This document shows, piece after piece, positions 13,101-22,982 of a stretch of 64,000 nt of DNA; the stretch's first letter is position 1; each line of letters opens with the position of its first letter. The notes under the pieces were generated by a model. That model had not been told where the DNA came from and did no database searches. It saw only the letters and a program-made list of their open reading frames with translations. The translations under genes were made by a program, and so were the position numbers. Origin of the DNA: an uncultured Pelagibacteraceae bacterium (lineage in GTDB: Bacteria > Pseudomonadota > Alphaproteobacteria > Pelagibacterales > Pelagibacteraceae); contig CACHEF010000004.1 in the NCBI GenBank assembly GCA_902578775.1, forward strand, positions 62,001 through 126,000, read 5' to 3'.

Positions 13101-14651
13101 GAGAGGTCTATACTTATCAGAAAGCACAGCTAGAGGAGTATCATCTCCCATTGAACCTGTTGCCTCTTTTGCATCTTCAGCCATAGGATGTAAAATGAGC
13201 TCCAAATCCTCCAAACTAATTCCAAAAGTATATTGTCTTCTTCTTAAGTTTTCTCCATCAAAAACATGTTTTTCATTAGAAACTGACAATTTTTCATCTA
13301 AATCAATTATTTGCGAATTAAAATGTTTAAACTCTTTTGCTAGATGGTCTTTAATTTGATTATTTGAAAAAACTTTACCTTTTTCTATTCTAACTCCTAT
13401 AATTTCTCCAGGGCCTAATCTTCCTTTAGTTAAAATTTTTTTTTCATTTAATTCTATCATTCCAGTTTCTGAGCCGGCAAAAAGCATTTTATCTTTTGTA
13501 ATTGCATACCTTAAAGGTCTAAGACCATTTCTATCATTAGCAGCTATAACCCATTCATTATCAGTTGCGGCTATAGCAGCAGGTCCATCCCAAGGTTCCA
13601 TTGTACTATTTAAAAAATTAAATAATTTTTGATGGCTTTTTGAAAGAGTCTTATTTTTTTTTGACCAAGCGTCTGGTACTAACATTAATTTAGCCAGTGG
13701 TGCAGATTGACCTGATTTATTTAATAATTCAAAAACATTATCTAAGGCTGCTGAATCTGAAACTCCTTTTTGAATTACTGGCTGCAAGTTTTTTACATTA
13801 TCAAAAAGTGGGCTACTCATTTCTTGTTCATGAACTTTCATCCAGTTTTTATTTCCTTTATAAGTATTTATTTCACCATTATGTGCAATAGCTCTAAATG
13901 GTTGAGCTAGACTCCAGCTTGGAGCTGTGTTTGTAGAAAATCTTTGGTGAAAAATTGCGTATCTTGAAATAAATCTTTTGTCTTTCAAATCCAAATAAAA
14001 ATCTGCTATTGCTTCTGCTAAATATAACCCTTTATAGATTATAGATTTTGAGCTAATTGAGCAGATGTAAAAATTATTTAAAGATGCATCGAAAGCTTTA
14101 TTTTCTATTCTCTTTCTTGTCTCATAAATTTTTCTCTCCAAATTTTTATCTAATAAGTTTAAATCATTCGATTTAAATAAGACCTGAATAATTTCTGGCA
14201 TTGTTTGTAAAGCTTTTTCACCCAAAACTTTTGGATTTACAGGCACTTGTCGCCAACCATAAATGCTAAAATTATTTTTAGTTAATTCACTTTCAACAAT
14301 TGTTTTACAATTCTCTTGCGCTGAATAATCATTTTTGGGTAAAAAAATCATCCCTACACAAATTTCAGAATTGTCGTAATCGTGTCCAGTAACCTCAATT
14401 TTTTCTATAAAAAAATCTTTTGGAATCTCAACGTGTATTCCAGCCCCATCACCTGTTTTACCATCTGCATCAACTGCTCCTCTATGCCAAACTGCCTTTA
14501 AAGCTTCAATTCCAAATTCAACAACCGCCCTAGACTTCTTTCCTTCGGTTGATGCAATCAAACCAACTCCACATGCGTCATGCTCCATTTCTTTTGAATA
14601 AACATGATTTTTACTAAGTAATTTAAGATTTTTTTTGTAAGTCTCCATCAA
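10143..14651 (-). CDS. gltB: Glutamate synthase (NADPH) large subunit
   Basis: 1502 aa; class II amidotransferase nucleophile region HDACGVGLIA, FMN/3Fe-4S regions, GXGXG C-terminal domain. Confidence 0.97.
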   Translation of the reverse strand: MMETYKKNLKLLSKNHVYSKEMEHDACGVGLIASTEGKKSRAVVEFGIEALKAVWHRGAVDADGKTGDGAGIHVEIPKDFFIEKIEVTGHDYDNSEICVGMIFLPKNDYSAQENCKTIVESELTKNNFSIYGWRQVPVNPKVLGEKALQTMPEIIQVLFKSNDLNLLDKNLERKIYETRKRIENKAFDASLNNFYICSISSKSIIYKGLYLAEAIADFYLDLKDKRFISRYAIFHQRFSTNTAPSWSLAQPFRAIAHNGEINTYKGNKNWMKVHEQEMSSPLFDNVKNLQPVIQKGVSDSAALDNVFELLNKSGQSAPLAKLMLVPDAWSKKNKTLSKSHQKLFNFLNSTMEPWDGPAAIAATDNEWVIAANDRNGLRPLRYAITKDKMLFAGSETGMIELNEKKILTKGRLGPGEIIGVRIEKGKVFSNNQIKDHLAKEFKHFNSQIIDLDEKLSVSNEKHVFDGENLRRRQYTFGISLEDLELILHPMAEDAKEATGSMGDDTPLAVLSDKYRPLYHFFRQNFSQVTNPPIDSLRENKVMSLKTRFGNLGNILDFDTLTKENIYVLNSPILSNSQFNKFISFFSKNSQIINCTFSKNENLEDSIKRIQKEAEIAVRQGVTQIVLSDKELSTERLPMPMLLSVGAINTFLIQKKLRGYVSINVQSGEALDTHSFATLIGVGATTVNPYLALDSLYQRYEKKLFGQYSFNECVQRYINSVNAGLLKIMSKMGISVLSSYRGGCNFETVGLSRTVVNDYFPGVTSKISGIGLVGIEKKIREIHKEAFESTETILPIGGIYRYRKNGETHQYQGRLIHLLQSAVGSNSYEAYKKYAEGIYNLPPINLRDLINFRKKKLGASIDISEVESVDKILKRFGSGSMSHGALSKEAHETLAIGMNRIKGASCSGEGGEDASRFRIMDSGDSANSRVKQIASARFGVTVNYLNNCNEIEIKMAQGAKPGEGGQLPGFKVTKEIAELRHSTPGVTLISPPPHHDIYSIEDLAQLIYDLKQINPSARVGVKLVASSGIGTIAAGVAKAKADIILISGHNGGTGATPQTSVKYVGIPWEMGLTEANQVLTLNNLRHKVTLRTDGGIKTGRDVVIAAMMGAEEYGVATTALVAMGCIMVRQCHSNTCPVGVCTQDEKLREKFTGTPDKIVNLFTFIALEVREILAQLGFKTLNDIIGRTDLLMQVNKASPNLDDLDLNPLFVQADPGNNKRYCETLEINKVPDTLDQELWPKIEKSLNKSEKFEKEITIKNTDRAVGTRISHHLYKKYGYEKLEENFLTLNFKGSAGQSFGAFSSKGLKLNLKGDANDYVGKGLSGATITIKLSDESNLISNENTIIGNTVLYGATSGKLFAAGQAGDRFAVRNSGATSVIEGCDSNGCEYMTGGTVVILGNVGDNFAAGMTGGMAFIYDKSKEFEKKVNSDSVFWQNVETKYWENLLKGLVLEHSEETGSLLSKNIIKNFEEEKKNFIQVCPKEMLNKLENPITLNKTIKEVS

Positions 14652-16117
14652 GCAACTTTCGATTTGTTAATTTTTATATTCTCTAAATAATTTTTCATAG
14701 CTGAAGCAGCGTCTCTTCCATCTTTAATCGCCCAAACGACTAGTGATGCGCCTCTCACAATATCTCCAGCAGCAAAAACCCCTTTCAAGTTTGTTTGCAT
14801 TGTATCAAAGTCTGTTTTTAGAGTTCCCCATTTCGTGACCTGTAGTTCTTTTGCATCAAATAGATATGGTAAATCTTCTGGATCAAATCCCAGAGCTTTA
14901 ATAACCATTTCAGCTTTAATCTCAAATTCTGCTCCTTCTTTAATTTGAGGTCTTCTTCTACCAGAGTCGTCGGGTTCTCCTAATTGAATTTGGTCTACAA
15001 TTAAATTTTCAATCTTATTTTTACCTTTAAATTCTTTAGGACTAGATAACCATACAAATTCTACACCTTCCTCTTCTGCATTAGCAACTTCTCTTGCTGA
15101 TCCTGGCATATTTTCTTTATCTCTTCTATAAAGACACTTAACAGATTTTGCTTTTTGTCTTACTGAAGTTCTAACGCAATCCATAGCTGTATCGCCACCA
15201 CCTATAACAACAACATCTTTTCCTTCAGCATTTAATATACCTCTATCAAATAATTCAACTTTATCTCCTAAACCTTTTTTATTTGAAGCAGTTAAAAATT
15301 CCATAGCTGGAAAAATATTGTCCAAATCATTTCCAGGTAATTCTATTTCCCTAGGTTTATAAACTCCTGTAGCAATTAAAATTGCATCATGTTTTTTTCT
15401 TAATTGCTCCAAGGAAGCATCTTTACCAACTTCAAAGTTTTGGACAAACTCTATACCACCATCTTTTAGGAGCTTTGTTCTTCTTTCTACAACGTGTTTT
15501 TCTAATTTAAAGTTAGGGATACCATAAATTAATAAACCTCCAGCTCTGTCATATCGATCATATACGGTAATTTTATATCCATTCTTTCTTAATTGTTCTG
15601 CTGCAGCTAGTCCAGCTGGTCCTGCGCCGATTATGCCTACACTCTGGTCTTTTTCATATTTAACTTCGATTGGTTTAACCCAACCTTTATCCCAAGCATT
15701 ATCTGTAATATATTTTTCCACTGAACCAATCGTAACTGTCCCATGTCCTGATTGCTCAATTACACAATTACCCTCACAAAGTCGATCTTGTGGACATATT
15801 CTTCCGCAAACTTCAGGCATGTTATTTGTACTTTGTGACAATTCATATGCCTCTTTAAGTCTTCCCTCAGCAGTTAATTTAAGCCAATCTGGTATGTTAT
15901 TACTTAAGGGACAATGAACTTGGCAAAAAGGTACTCCACATTGTGAGCAACGACTAGATTGATCCTGGGCTTTTTGTTTTATAAAATCATCATAGATTTC
16001 ATTAAAGTCATCTTTCCTATCATTTACTTTTCTCTTAGGTGGAGTTTGTTGACCTATTTTTACAAATTTAAGCATTTTATCACTCATATTTTTTTTTGAA
16101 TTTTGGAAAATATACAT
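14648..16117 (-). CDS. gltD: Glutamate synthase small subunit
   Basis: 489 aa; CSQCGVPFCQVHCPLSNNIPDW Fe-S motif, GAGPAGLAAAEQL and GGGDTAMDC dinucleotide folds. Confidence 0.97.
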   Translation of the reverse strand: MYIFQNSKKNMSDKMLKFVKIGQQTPPKRKVNDRKDDFNEIYDDFIKQKAQDQSSRCSQCGVPFCQVHCPLSNNIPDWLKLTAEGRLKEAYELSQSTNNMPEVCGRICPQDRLCEGNCVIEQSGHGTVTIGSVEKYITDNAWDKGWVKPIEVKYEKDQSVGIIGAGPAGLAAAEQLRKNGYKITVYDRYDRAGGLLIYGIPNFKLEKHVVERRTKLLKDGGIEFVQNFEVGKDASLEQLRKKHDAILIATGVYKPREIELPGNDLDNIFPAMEFLTASNKKGLGDKVELFDRGILNAEGKDVVVIGGGDTAMDCVRTSVRQKAKSVKCLYRRDKENMPGSAREVANAEEEGVEFVWLSSPKEFKGKNKIENLIVDQIQLGEPDDSGRRRPQIKEGAEFEIKAEMVIKALGFDPEDLPYLFDAKELQVTKWGTLKTDFDTMQTNLKGVFAAGDIVRGASLVVWAIKDGRDAASAMKNYLENIKINKSKVA

Positions 16118-16155
16118 TGTTTTTTGTTGTAAAAGAACTATTTAGGTCAGTTACT

Positions 16156-16269
16156 ATGACCTATATAAAGCAAAAATTCGCCCAGAATAAAGGTATTCTA
16201 ATTTTTGCATATCTATTATGTTTTAATGGAATTGTTTTAAAAGGATATTTTTTAAGTTACGACACTTAA
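16156..16269 (+). CDS. Candidate 37-aa small membrane protein abutting uppP
   Basis: MTYIKQKFAQNKGILIFAYLLCFNGIVLKGYFLSYDT; one hydrophobic segment; TAA directly followed by uppP ATG at 16270; not in ORF track because of length. Confidence 0.3.
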   Translation: MTYIKQKFAQNKGILIFAYLLCFNGIVLKGYFLSYDT

Positions 16270-17034
16270 ATGTTTCAAGATTTAATAGAAATTATTATCT
16301 TAGCAGCTATTCAAGGAATTACTGAATTTTTACCAATAAGCTCTTCTGCGCATCTAATTATAGTTTCGAGTTTATATGAAATTAACACAGGTTCGTTATT
16401 AATAGACATAGGTCTTCATTTAGGATCATTATTAGCGATTGTATTTTTTTTTAGAAAAGATTTATTTGATTTAAAAAATAACCGAAAGTTATTGAGTCTC
16501 ATTATAATTGGTTCCATACCACTTATTATTTTTGGTTACATATTGCATATAACTGAATTAATTAATGTATTAAGAAATATAAAAGTTATAGCTTGGATGA
16601 CATTAATTTTTGGGGTCATTTTATTTATTGCTGATCAAAGAAAAATTGAAAAAAATATGTCTTCAAACTTAAATTTGAAATCAATAATATTTATAGGATT
16701 TTTTCAAATATTAGCTTTAGTGCCTGGTGTCAGTAGAGCAGGTATTACAATTACTGCTGCAAGAATATTAAAATTTAATAGAGTTGATGCTAGTAAAATT
16801 TCATTCTTACTTTCAATTCCCGCTTTAGCAGGAGCAAGTTTTTTAGGTTTAAAAGATATTAAAATTGAAAATATAGAACTTAATTTCTTGTTATTAACTG
16901 CTGTGACACTGTCATTTATTTTCTCCTTTATCACAATAAAATATTTTTTAATTTACATTAATAAATTTTCTTTGAATGTGATTGTAATATACCGAATATT
17001 AATTTCTATTATCTTATTTTATATTATTTATTAA
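16270..17034 (+). CDS. uppP: Undecaprenyl-diphosphatase
   Basis: 254 aa; GITEFLPISSSAHLI and PGVSRAGITITAAR motifs of the BacA/UppP family. Confidence 0.95.
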   Translation: MFQDLIEIIILAAIQGITEFLPISSSAHLIIVSSLYEINTGSLLIDIGLHLGSLLAIVFFFRKDLFDLKNNRKLLSLIIIGSIPLIIFGYILHITELINVLRNIKVIAWMTLIFGVILFIADQRKIEKNMSSNLNLKSIIFIGFFQILALVPGVSRAGITITAARILKFNRVDASKISFLLSIPALAGASFLGLKDIKIENIELNFLLLTAVTLSFIFSFITIKYFLIYINKFSLNVIVIYRILISIILFYIIY

Positions 17035-17041
17035 TTATCAT

Positions 17042-17752
17042 TTATTTTTTTCCAAAAATTTTAGTTAAGCCACAAATTGCTATAAGAGAATACTCATTTT
17101 TAGAAAAGAATTCTGTAAATTCATTTGATGGAAAATATCCACTATTATCTTCAATAAGTATTAATTCAGGATCAATAATTTTCAAATTTGATGATTTTAT
17201 AACCTCAAAATCTTTTCCTTCTATATCAATGTTTAACACATTGATTTTTCCAACTTTAATGAAAATATCATTTATGTGAAAATTATTTATATTTACTTCT
17301 TCATAGTCAGTATCACTTTTTAATTTAAAATATTTTGCATGATCTAATGATGTAGTATCAATTAATGAAAAAGGTGATTTTCTTTTAAATTTATATACTT
17401 TAATATATTTTGAATAAGAATTGCTAACAGCACCATTAATTGTTTTTACTTTTTTTCCTCTTGCAAATCTAAACCATTTTAATCTGTCCTCATCTAGGTC
17501 AACACAATAACCAGTAAAACCTTTTTTATGTAATAAATATGTATTAGAGACCCATCTTGGATGAAATGCACCAATGTCCAAATACTTTCCCTTATTAATT
17601 TTTTTATAATTTAAGTATTTTAATAAAATGAGATCTTCACCTGATTGGGAATAAGAAGTTTTAAAATGTCTATAACCTAGTAAAAAACAAATAAAATCAA
17701 ACATAAATTTAGGAATGATAAAATAAAATATGTTGATAAATATTTTTTTCAT
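17042..17752 (-). CDS. FkbM-type SAM-dependent methyltransferase
   Basis: 236 aa; SQSGEDLILLKYLN, YLDIGAFHP, LNIDIEGKDFEVI typical of FkbM-family proteins. Confidence 0.8.
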   Translation of the reverse strand: MKKIFINIFYFIIPKFMFDFICFLLGYRHFKTSYSQSGEDLILLKYLNYKKINKGKYLDIGAFHPRWVSNTYLLHKKGFTGYCVDLDEDRLKWFRFARGKKVKTINGAVSNSYSKYIKVYKFKRKSPFSLIDTTSLDHAKYFKLKSDTDYEEVNINNFHINDIFIKVGKINVLNIDIEGKDFEVIKSSNLKIIDPELILIEDNSGYFPSNEFTEFFSKNEYSLIAICGLTKIFGKK

Positions 17753-17784
17753 TTTTTACTATACTTAGGTTTTACAAAAATTAT

Positions 17785-18675
17785 TTATTTTACTTTATAA
17801 TATAAAGGTAACAGTTGAGATAACAGAACTCCACTTAAAATAAAAAAACATCCCAATAAATTGTTCATATCCAATATTTGGTCCAACAAGAACCAGGCTG
17901 CTACAGTAGCAAAAACGCCCTCTAAAGAAAATATAATAGCTGCTGGCGCTGGTGTTATATTCTTTTGAGCATAAATTTGCAAAACAAAAGCAAATCCACC
18001 TGACAAAATTCCAGCATATAAAATAGAATCTATTTCTTTTAAAATATTCTCTAAAATAAATTCTTCGTAAATCAATCCAATTACAAAAGAGAGAAAAGCA
18101 ACAATAAAAGTTTGAGTAGCACCAAGTGTTAAAGGAAGATTATATTTTGTGACTATAATACCAGTAAAGATTATATGTGTGCTCCAAAATAAAGCCCCTA
18201 ATATTACTAATGTGTCTCCAAGTCTAACGGTGGCGTCATAAAAATTAGTTAATAAATAACCTCCTATTAAACATAAAATGACTGAAGGCCATACGCTCCA
18301 GTGTAATGACTTTCTTTTAAATAAAAAAATTATTATAGGTACCATAGGAACATAAAAAATTGTAAAAAATGCTGCATTAGCCACATCAGTGTATAATAAA
18401 GCTACTTGTTGTAACGCAGACCCTAAAAATAATGATAATCCAATTAAAAAGGACAGGATACCAAATGTTTTAAACCTTAATTTTAATTCTGATTTTAAAT
18501 ATTTTATTTCAAATAAGAAAACTAAAGGGATAATAGCTAAGAACCCTATAAAAAATCTTACAGCATTAAAAGTGAAAGGACCAATATCATCCATCCCTGT
18601 ATCTTGAGCAATAAAAGTAGTCCCCCAAATAAAAGTGCATAATAAAGCGCTTAATAATGAAACAGTCTTTGACAT
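17785..18675 (-). CDS. DMT superfamily (EamA) transporter
   Basis: 296 aa; ten hydrophobic segments; FIWGTTFIAQ and EGVFATVAAWFLL EamA repeats. Confidence 0.85.
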   Translation of the reverse strand: MSKTVSLLSALLCTFIWGTTFIAQDTGMDDIGPFTFNAVRFFIGFLAIIPLVFLFEIKYLKSELKLRFKTFGILSFLIGLSLFLGSALQQVALLYTDVANAAFFTIFYVPMVPIIIFLFKRKSLHWSVWPSVILCLIGGYLLTNFYDATVRLGDTLVILGALFWSTHIIFTGIIVTKYNLPLTLGATQTFIVAFLSFVIGLIYEEFILENILKEIDSILYAGILSGGFAFVLQIYAQKNITPAPAAIIFSLEGVFATVAAWFLLDQILDMNNLLGCFFILSGVLLSQLLPLYYKVK

Positions 18676-18683
18676 AGTTTTAG

Positions 18684-19952
18684 TTAAACAGCTAATTTAT
18701 AGGCAAAGTTTTTACCTAAGTTTTCTTTTAAATCATTATTAAAACGAGCTGCCTCTGCACCATCAATTATTCTATGATCATAAGATAAAGAAAGAGGCAA
18801 CATTACTCGTGTAACAAGTTTACCTTCAAAAAATATCTGCTTTTTTTGAGATTTTCCTATTCCTAATATAGCAACTTCTGGATAATTAATAATAGGGGTA
18901 AAAAATGATCCCCCTATGCTTCCAAGACTTGTTATTGTCATAGAACCACCGTATAGCTCTTTCTTATTAATTTTTAAATTTCTACATTCTTCACTTAATT
19001 TTTTTAGTTCAGTACCTATTAAAGAGATATTTTTATTATCTGCATTTCTAATTTTTGGAACCATTAAACCATGTGGAGTATCAACTGCTATGCCTATATG
19101 ATAATATTTTTTGATTGTTATTTTTCCCTTCTCAATTTCATCAATAGAAGAATTAAAACTTGGAAATTTTTTTAATGAAGTAGTTAATGCCTTTACAATA
19201 AAGGCTAAAGGTGTAATTTTTTTCTTTTCACCCGTATATATATCTATAAGTGATGTCCTAAATTCCTCTAAATCTGTTATGTCTGCTTCATCATGATTTG
19301 TAACATGAGGAATATTTGTCCAAGAATTGATCAAATATTTTGACGAAATCTTTTTAACTCTTGGTATATCCTTTATTTCAATTTCACCAAATTCTGAATG
19401 GGAATATTCTGATTGAACTTTTTCTTTATCTTCATTTTCAATTTTTCGATTTGATTGAGTAGATACAAACAATTTAATATCATCCTCTGTAATTCTTCCC
19501 CTCGCTTCACTTCCTTGGATTTTATTAATATTTACACCTAGCTCCCTTGCAAATTTTCTTACCTTAGGTGATGCAGAAATAGAATCCGAAATATCATTTT
19601 TTATAGAATTTTGATGATCAACCTTTTTTTCTTCTAGAGATACTTTTTCTATAAAAATTTTTTCTTTAGTTTCTTTTTTAATTGATTTATCATTATTTTC
19701 ACTTTCTAAATTTTCATTAGTTTCAATTTCTAGAATTTTATCACCTTCAGAAACATTATCCCCGACTTTCAAAGTTATTGATACTATTTTTCCCTCTTCA
19801 ATAGCTGGGATTTCAACACTCGATTTATCACTTTCAATAGTTATTAATGGATCATTTTTTTTGACAACTTGTCCTTTTTTTACTAACACCTCTATGACCT
19901 CTACATCTTTAAAATCTCCAATATTCGGAACTTTAATATCTTTTTTCAACAT
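18684..19952 (-). CDS. aceF: Pyruvate dehydrogenase E2 (dihydrolipoamide acetyltransferase)
   Basis: 422 aa; lipoyl domain (ESDKSSVEIP), E3/E1-binding domain (SPKVRKFARELGVNINKIQGSEARGRITEDDI), catalytic SYDHRIIDGAEAARF. Confidence 0.93.
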   Translation of the reverse strand: MLKKDIKVPNIGDFKDVEVIEVLVKKGQVVKKNDPLITIESDKSSVEIPAIEEGKIVSITLKVGDNVSEGDKILEIETNENLESENNDKSIKKETKEKIFIEKVSLEEKKVDHQNSIKNDISDSISASPKVRKFARELGVNINKIQGSEARGRITEDDIKLFVSTQSNRKIENEDKEKVQSEYSHSEFGEIEIKDIPRVKKISSKYLINSWTNIPHVTNHDEADITDLEEFRTSLIDIYTGEKKKITPLAFIVKALTTSLKKFPSFNSSIDEIEKGKITIKKYYHIGIAVDTPHGLMVPKIRNADNKNISLIGTELKKLSEECRNLKINKKELYGGSMTITSLGSIGGSFFTPIINYPEVAILGIGKSQKKQIFFEGKLVTRVMLPLSLSYDHRIIDGAEAARFNNDLKENLGKNFAYKLAV

Positions 19953-22900
19953 TTATAATTTTGTTGGCATAGGTTTATTTTGGTCAATATTATACTTTTT
20001 TATAGCTTCCTCTGCATATTTAGACGCAATAAGTTGCTCTTTGGCTAAAATACTTAACCCATAAGTAACTATATGCTCTTTATCAACTTCAAAAAATTTT
20101 CTTAAATTTTTTCTTGTATCACTTCTACCAAAACCATCAGTCCCTAACGAATAAAAACTTTTGTTAATATATGGTCTAATTTGATCTGAATTAATTTTCA
20201 TATAATCTGATGCTGCCAGTATAGGTCCCTCAGTTTTTGCTAAACATTTATCAACATAAGTTTTTTTTGGCTCTTTGTCGGGATTTAAAAGATTGAACCT
20301 TTCAACTTCTAAACCATCTCTTCTCAATTCATTAAAACTTGTAACACTCCAAACTTCGCTATCTATATGATAATCTTTTTGCAAAATCTCTGCACCAGCT
20401 ATCATTTCTCTTAAAATTGTACCAGAGCCTAAAAACTGAATTTTAATTTTTTTATATTTATTAAATTCTTTAACTTTATACATTCCTTTTAAAATTCCTT
20501 CTTCACAAAATTTATCCTTAGGCATTGCAGGGTGAGGATAGTTTTCATTCATAGTTGTTATATAATAAAATATATTTTCTTTCTTTTCATACATCCTTCT
20601 CAACCCCTCTCTAAAAATAACAGCAAGTTCATAATGAAACGTTGGATCGTATGAAATACAATTTGGTATTGTAGATGCCATTAGATGACTGTGACCGTCC
20701 TGATGTTGTAATCCTTCACCTGCTAGAGTTGTTCTGCCTGCTGTAGCACCTATTAAAAATCCTCTAGATTGACTGTCTGCACCCGCCCAAGCAAGGTCAC
20801 CAATTCTTTGAAACCCAAACATTGAGTAAAAAAGATAAATTGGTATCATTTCAATGTCATGGTTTGTGTAAGAAGTGCCTGCAGCTATCCAAGAGGACAT
20901 TGCTCCTGCTTCTGTAATTCCTTCCTCTAAAACTTGTCCACTTTTGTCCTCTCTATACGAACTTATTTGAGCTGAATCTTCTGGTTCATACTTTTGACCT
21001 TCATGTGCATAAATACCAACTTTTTGGAAAAAACCTTCCATACCAAATGTTCTAGCTTCATCAGGAATGATAGGAACCAATCTTGGTGCAACATTTTTAT
21101 CTCTTAATAAATTTGTTAACATTCTAACTAATGCCATTGTAGTAGACATTTCTTTAGAACCCGTTGATTCTTTCATATTATCAAAAATATTTTTAGGAGG
21201 AGCTTTAATTGGCTTTGCATAAGTAGTTCTCTCTGGAATAAATCCTCCAAGTTGAAGCCTTTTTTCTTTAATATATTTTATTTCTGGAGAATTTTGATCT
21301 GGCTTATAATACTCAATATTTTTTACTTGTTGATCTGTTAAAGGAACATCAAATCTATCTCTATAATACATTAGATCATCTACATCTAGCTTCTTTGTTT
21401 GGTGTGTTGTGTTTACACTTTCTCCACTTTTACCCATGCCATAACCCTTAATGGTTTTAGCTATTACAACTGTTGGGCTTCCTATATTTTTTGACGCTTT
21501 GTCATAAGCTGCAAAAACTTTATGTGGATCATGACCACCTCTATTCAATCTCCAAATATCTTTATCTGATAGGCTTGATACTAAATTAATAGTTTCTGGA
21601 TATTTACCAAAAAATTTATCCCTAACATAAGCCCCATCCCTTGCTTTCATCGCTTGATACTCACCGTCTACTGTTTCATTCATAGTTTTGATAAGATGGC
21701 CTGTCTTATCATTTGCCAATAGTGGATCCCAATAAGAGCCCCAAATCACCTTAATTACGTTCCATCCGGCGCCTCTAAAAATTCCCTCTAACTCTTGTAT
21801 TATTTTTCCATTACCTCGCACTGGTCCGTCTAATCTTTGTAAGTTACAGTTAACTACAAATATCAAATTATCTAATTTTTCTCTTGCAGCTAGGCCAATT
21901 GCTCCTAAAGATTCTGGTTCATCCATTTCTCCATCACCTAGAAATGCCCAAACTTTTCTTCCTTCATTTTTAATTAAACCTCTATTAATTAAATACTTCA
22001 TGTATCTTGCTTGATATATTGCTAACATAGGACCTAATCCCATTGATACAGTTGGAAACTGCCAAAAGTTTGGCATTAACCAAGGATGAGGATAAGAAGA
22101 TAATCCACCTGGGTTAACCTCTTGTCTAAAACTATCTAGTTGTTTTTCATTAAGTCTTCCCTCAAGAAATGCCCTTGCATACATACCAGGTGCACTATGT
22201 CCTTGAAAATAAACTAAATCTCCACCAAATTTATTATTCTTTGCTCTCCAAAAATGGTTCATTCCAACATCATATAATGTGGCTGCAGATGCGAATGTTC
22301 CAATGTGACCTCCTAGTTCAGGAAATTTCTTATTTGCTCGTACTACCATCGCTGCAGCATTCCATCTAATTAATGATCTAATTCTTCTCTCAATATTTTG
22401 GTCTCCATTAGACTTCTTTTCCTCACTGACTGGAATTGTATTAATGTAAGGAGTATTTTGAGTGTAAGGAATTCTAGCACCTTCCATATAAGCTTTATCA
22501 ATTAATTCTTTAATCAAGTAATGAGCTCTTTGTTTACCATCTTTTTTAATAACTGCAGATAAAGATTCTAGCCAATCATTTGTCTCTAAAGAATCTAAAT
22601 CACCCTCTTTAGCAACTTGTATTAATTGAGATTTTTCTTTTTTAATTTTGTTTTCTTGTTCTAGAGTTTTCCCTAAAGCATTTTCTGCCTCTTGAATTAA
22701 GTTTTCAGTGTCTTTTGGTATTATCTTTGATTTTGATAATGGTTGGTTCGATTTTAATACACTTAGAATTAGATCACCCTTTGAAACTTTATCCCCAATT
22801 TTTACTTTAATTGAATTTATTTTGCCAGAAATATTTGAGGGTATTTCTACGCTAGACTTATCACTTTCAATTGTTACAACCGGATCACTTTTTTTTATTT

Positions 22901-22982
22901 CCTGTCCTTCTTTAACTAAAATCTCAATTACCTCTACATTTTCAAAGTCGCCAATATCAGGAACGAATAATTTTTCACTCAT
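19953..22982 (-). CDS. aceE: Pyruvate dehydrogenase E1 (homodimeric type) with N-terminal lipoyl domain
   Basis: 1009 aa; residues ~1-80 are a biotinyl/lipoyl domain (VVTIESDKSSVEIPSNISGKI), followed by full AceE-type E1 (GHIGTFASAATLYDVGMNHFW, FLGDGEMDEPES, QHQDGHSHL). Confidence 0.93.
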   Translation of the reverse strand: MSEKLFVPDIGDFENVEVIEILVKEGQEIKKSDPVVTIESDKSSVEIPSNISGKINSIKVKIGDKVSKGDLILSVLKSNQPLSKSKIIPKDTENLIQEAENALGKTLEQENKIKKEKSQLIQVAKEGDLDSLETNDWLESLSAVIKKDGKQRAHYLIKELIDKAYMEGARIPYTQNTPYINTIPVSEEKKSNGDQNIERRIRSLIRWNAAAMVVRANKKFPELGGHIGTFASAATLYDVGMNHFWRAKNNKFGGDLVYFQGHSAPGMYARAFLEGRLNEKQLDSFRQEVNPGGLSSYPHPWLMPNFWQFPTVSMGLGPMLAIYQARYMKYLINRGLIKNEGRKVWAFLGDGEMDEPESLGAIGLAAREKLDNLIFVVNCNLQRLDGPVRGNGKIIQELEGIFRGAGWNVIKVIWGSYWDPLLANDKTGHLIKTMNETVDGEYQAMKARDGAYVRDKFFGKYPETINLVSSLSDKDIWRLNRGGHDPHKVFAAYDKASKNIGSPTVVIAKTIKGYGMGKSGESVNTTHQTKKLDVDDLMYYRDRFDVPLTDQQVKNIEYYKPDQNSPEIKYIKEKRLQLGGFIPERTTYAKPIKAPPKNIFDNMKESTGSKEMSTTMALVRMLTNLLRDKNVAPRLVPIIPDEARTFGMEGFFQKVGIYAHEGQKYEPEDSAQISSYREDKSGQVLEEGITEAGAMSSWIAAGTSYTNHDIEMIPIYLFYSMFGFQRIGDLAWAGADSQSRGFLIGATAGRTTLAGEGLQHQDGHSHLMASTIPNCISYDPTFHYELAVIFREGLRRMYEKKENIFYYITTMNENYPHPAMPKDKFCEEGILKGMYKVKEFNKYKKIKIQFLGSGTILREMIAGAEILQKDYHIDSEVWSVTSFNELRRDGLEVERFNLLNPDKEPKKTYVDKCLAKTEGPILAASDYMKINSDQIRPYINKSFYSLGTDGFGRSDTRKNLRKFFEVDKEHIVTYGLSILAKEQLIASKYAEEAIKKYNIDQNKPMPTKL

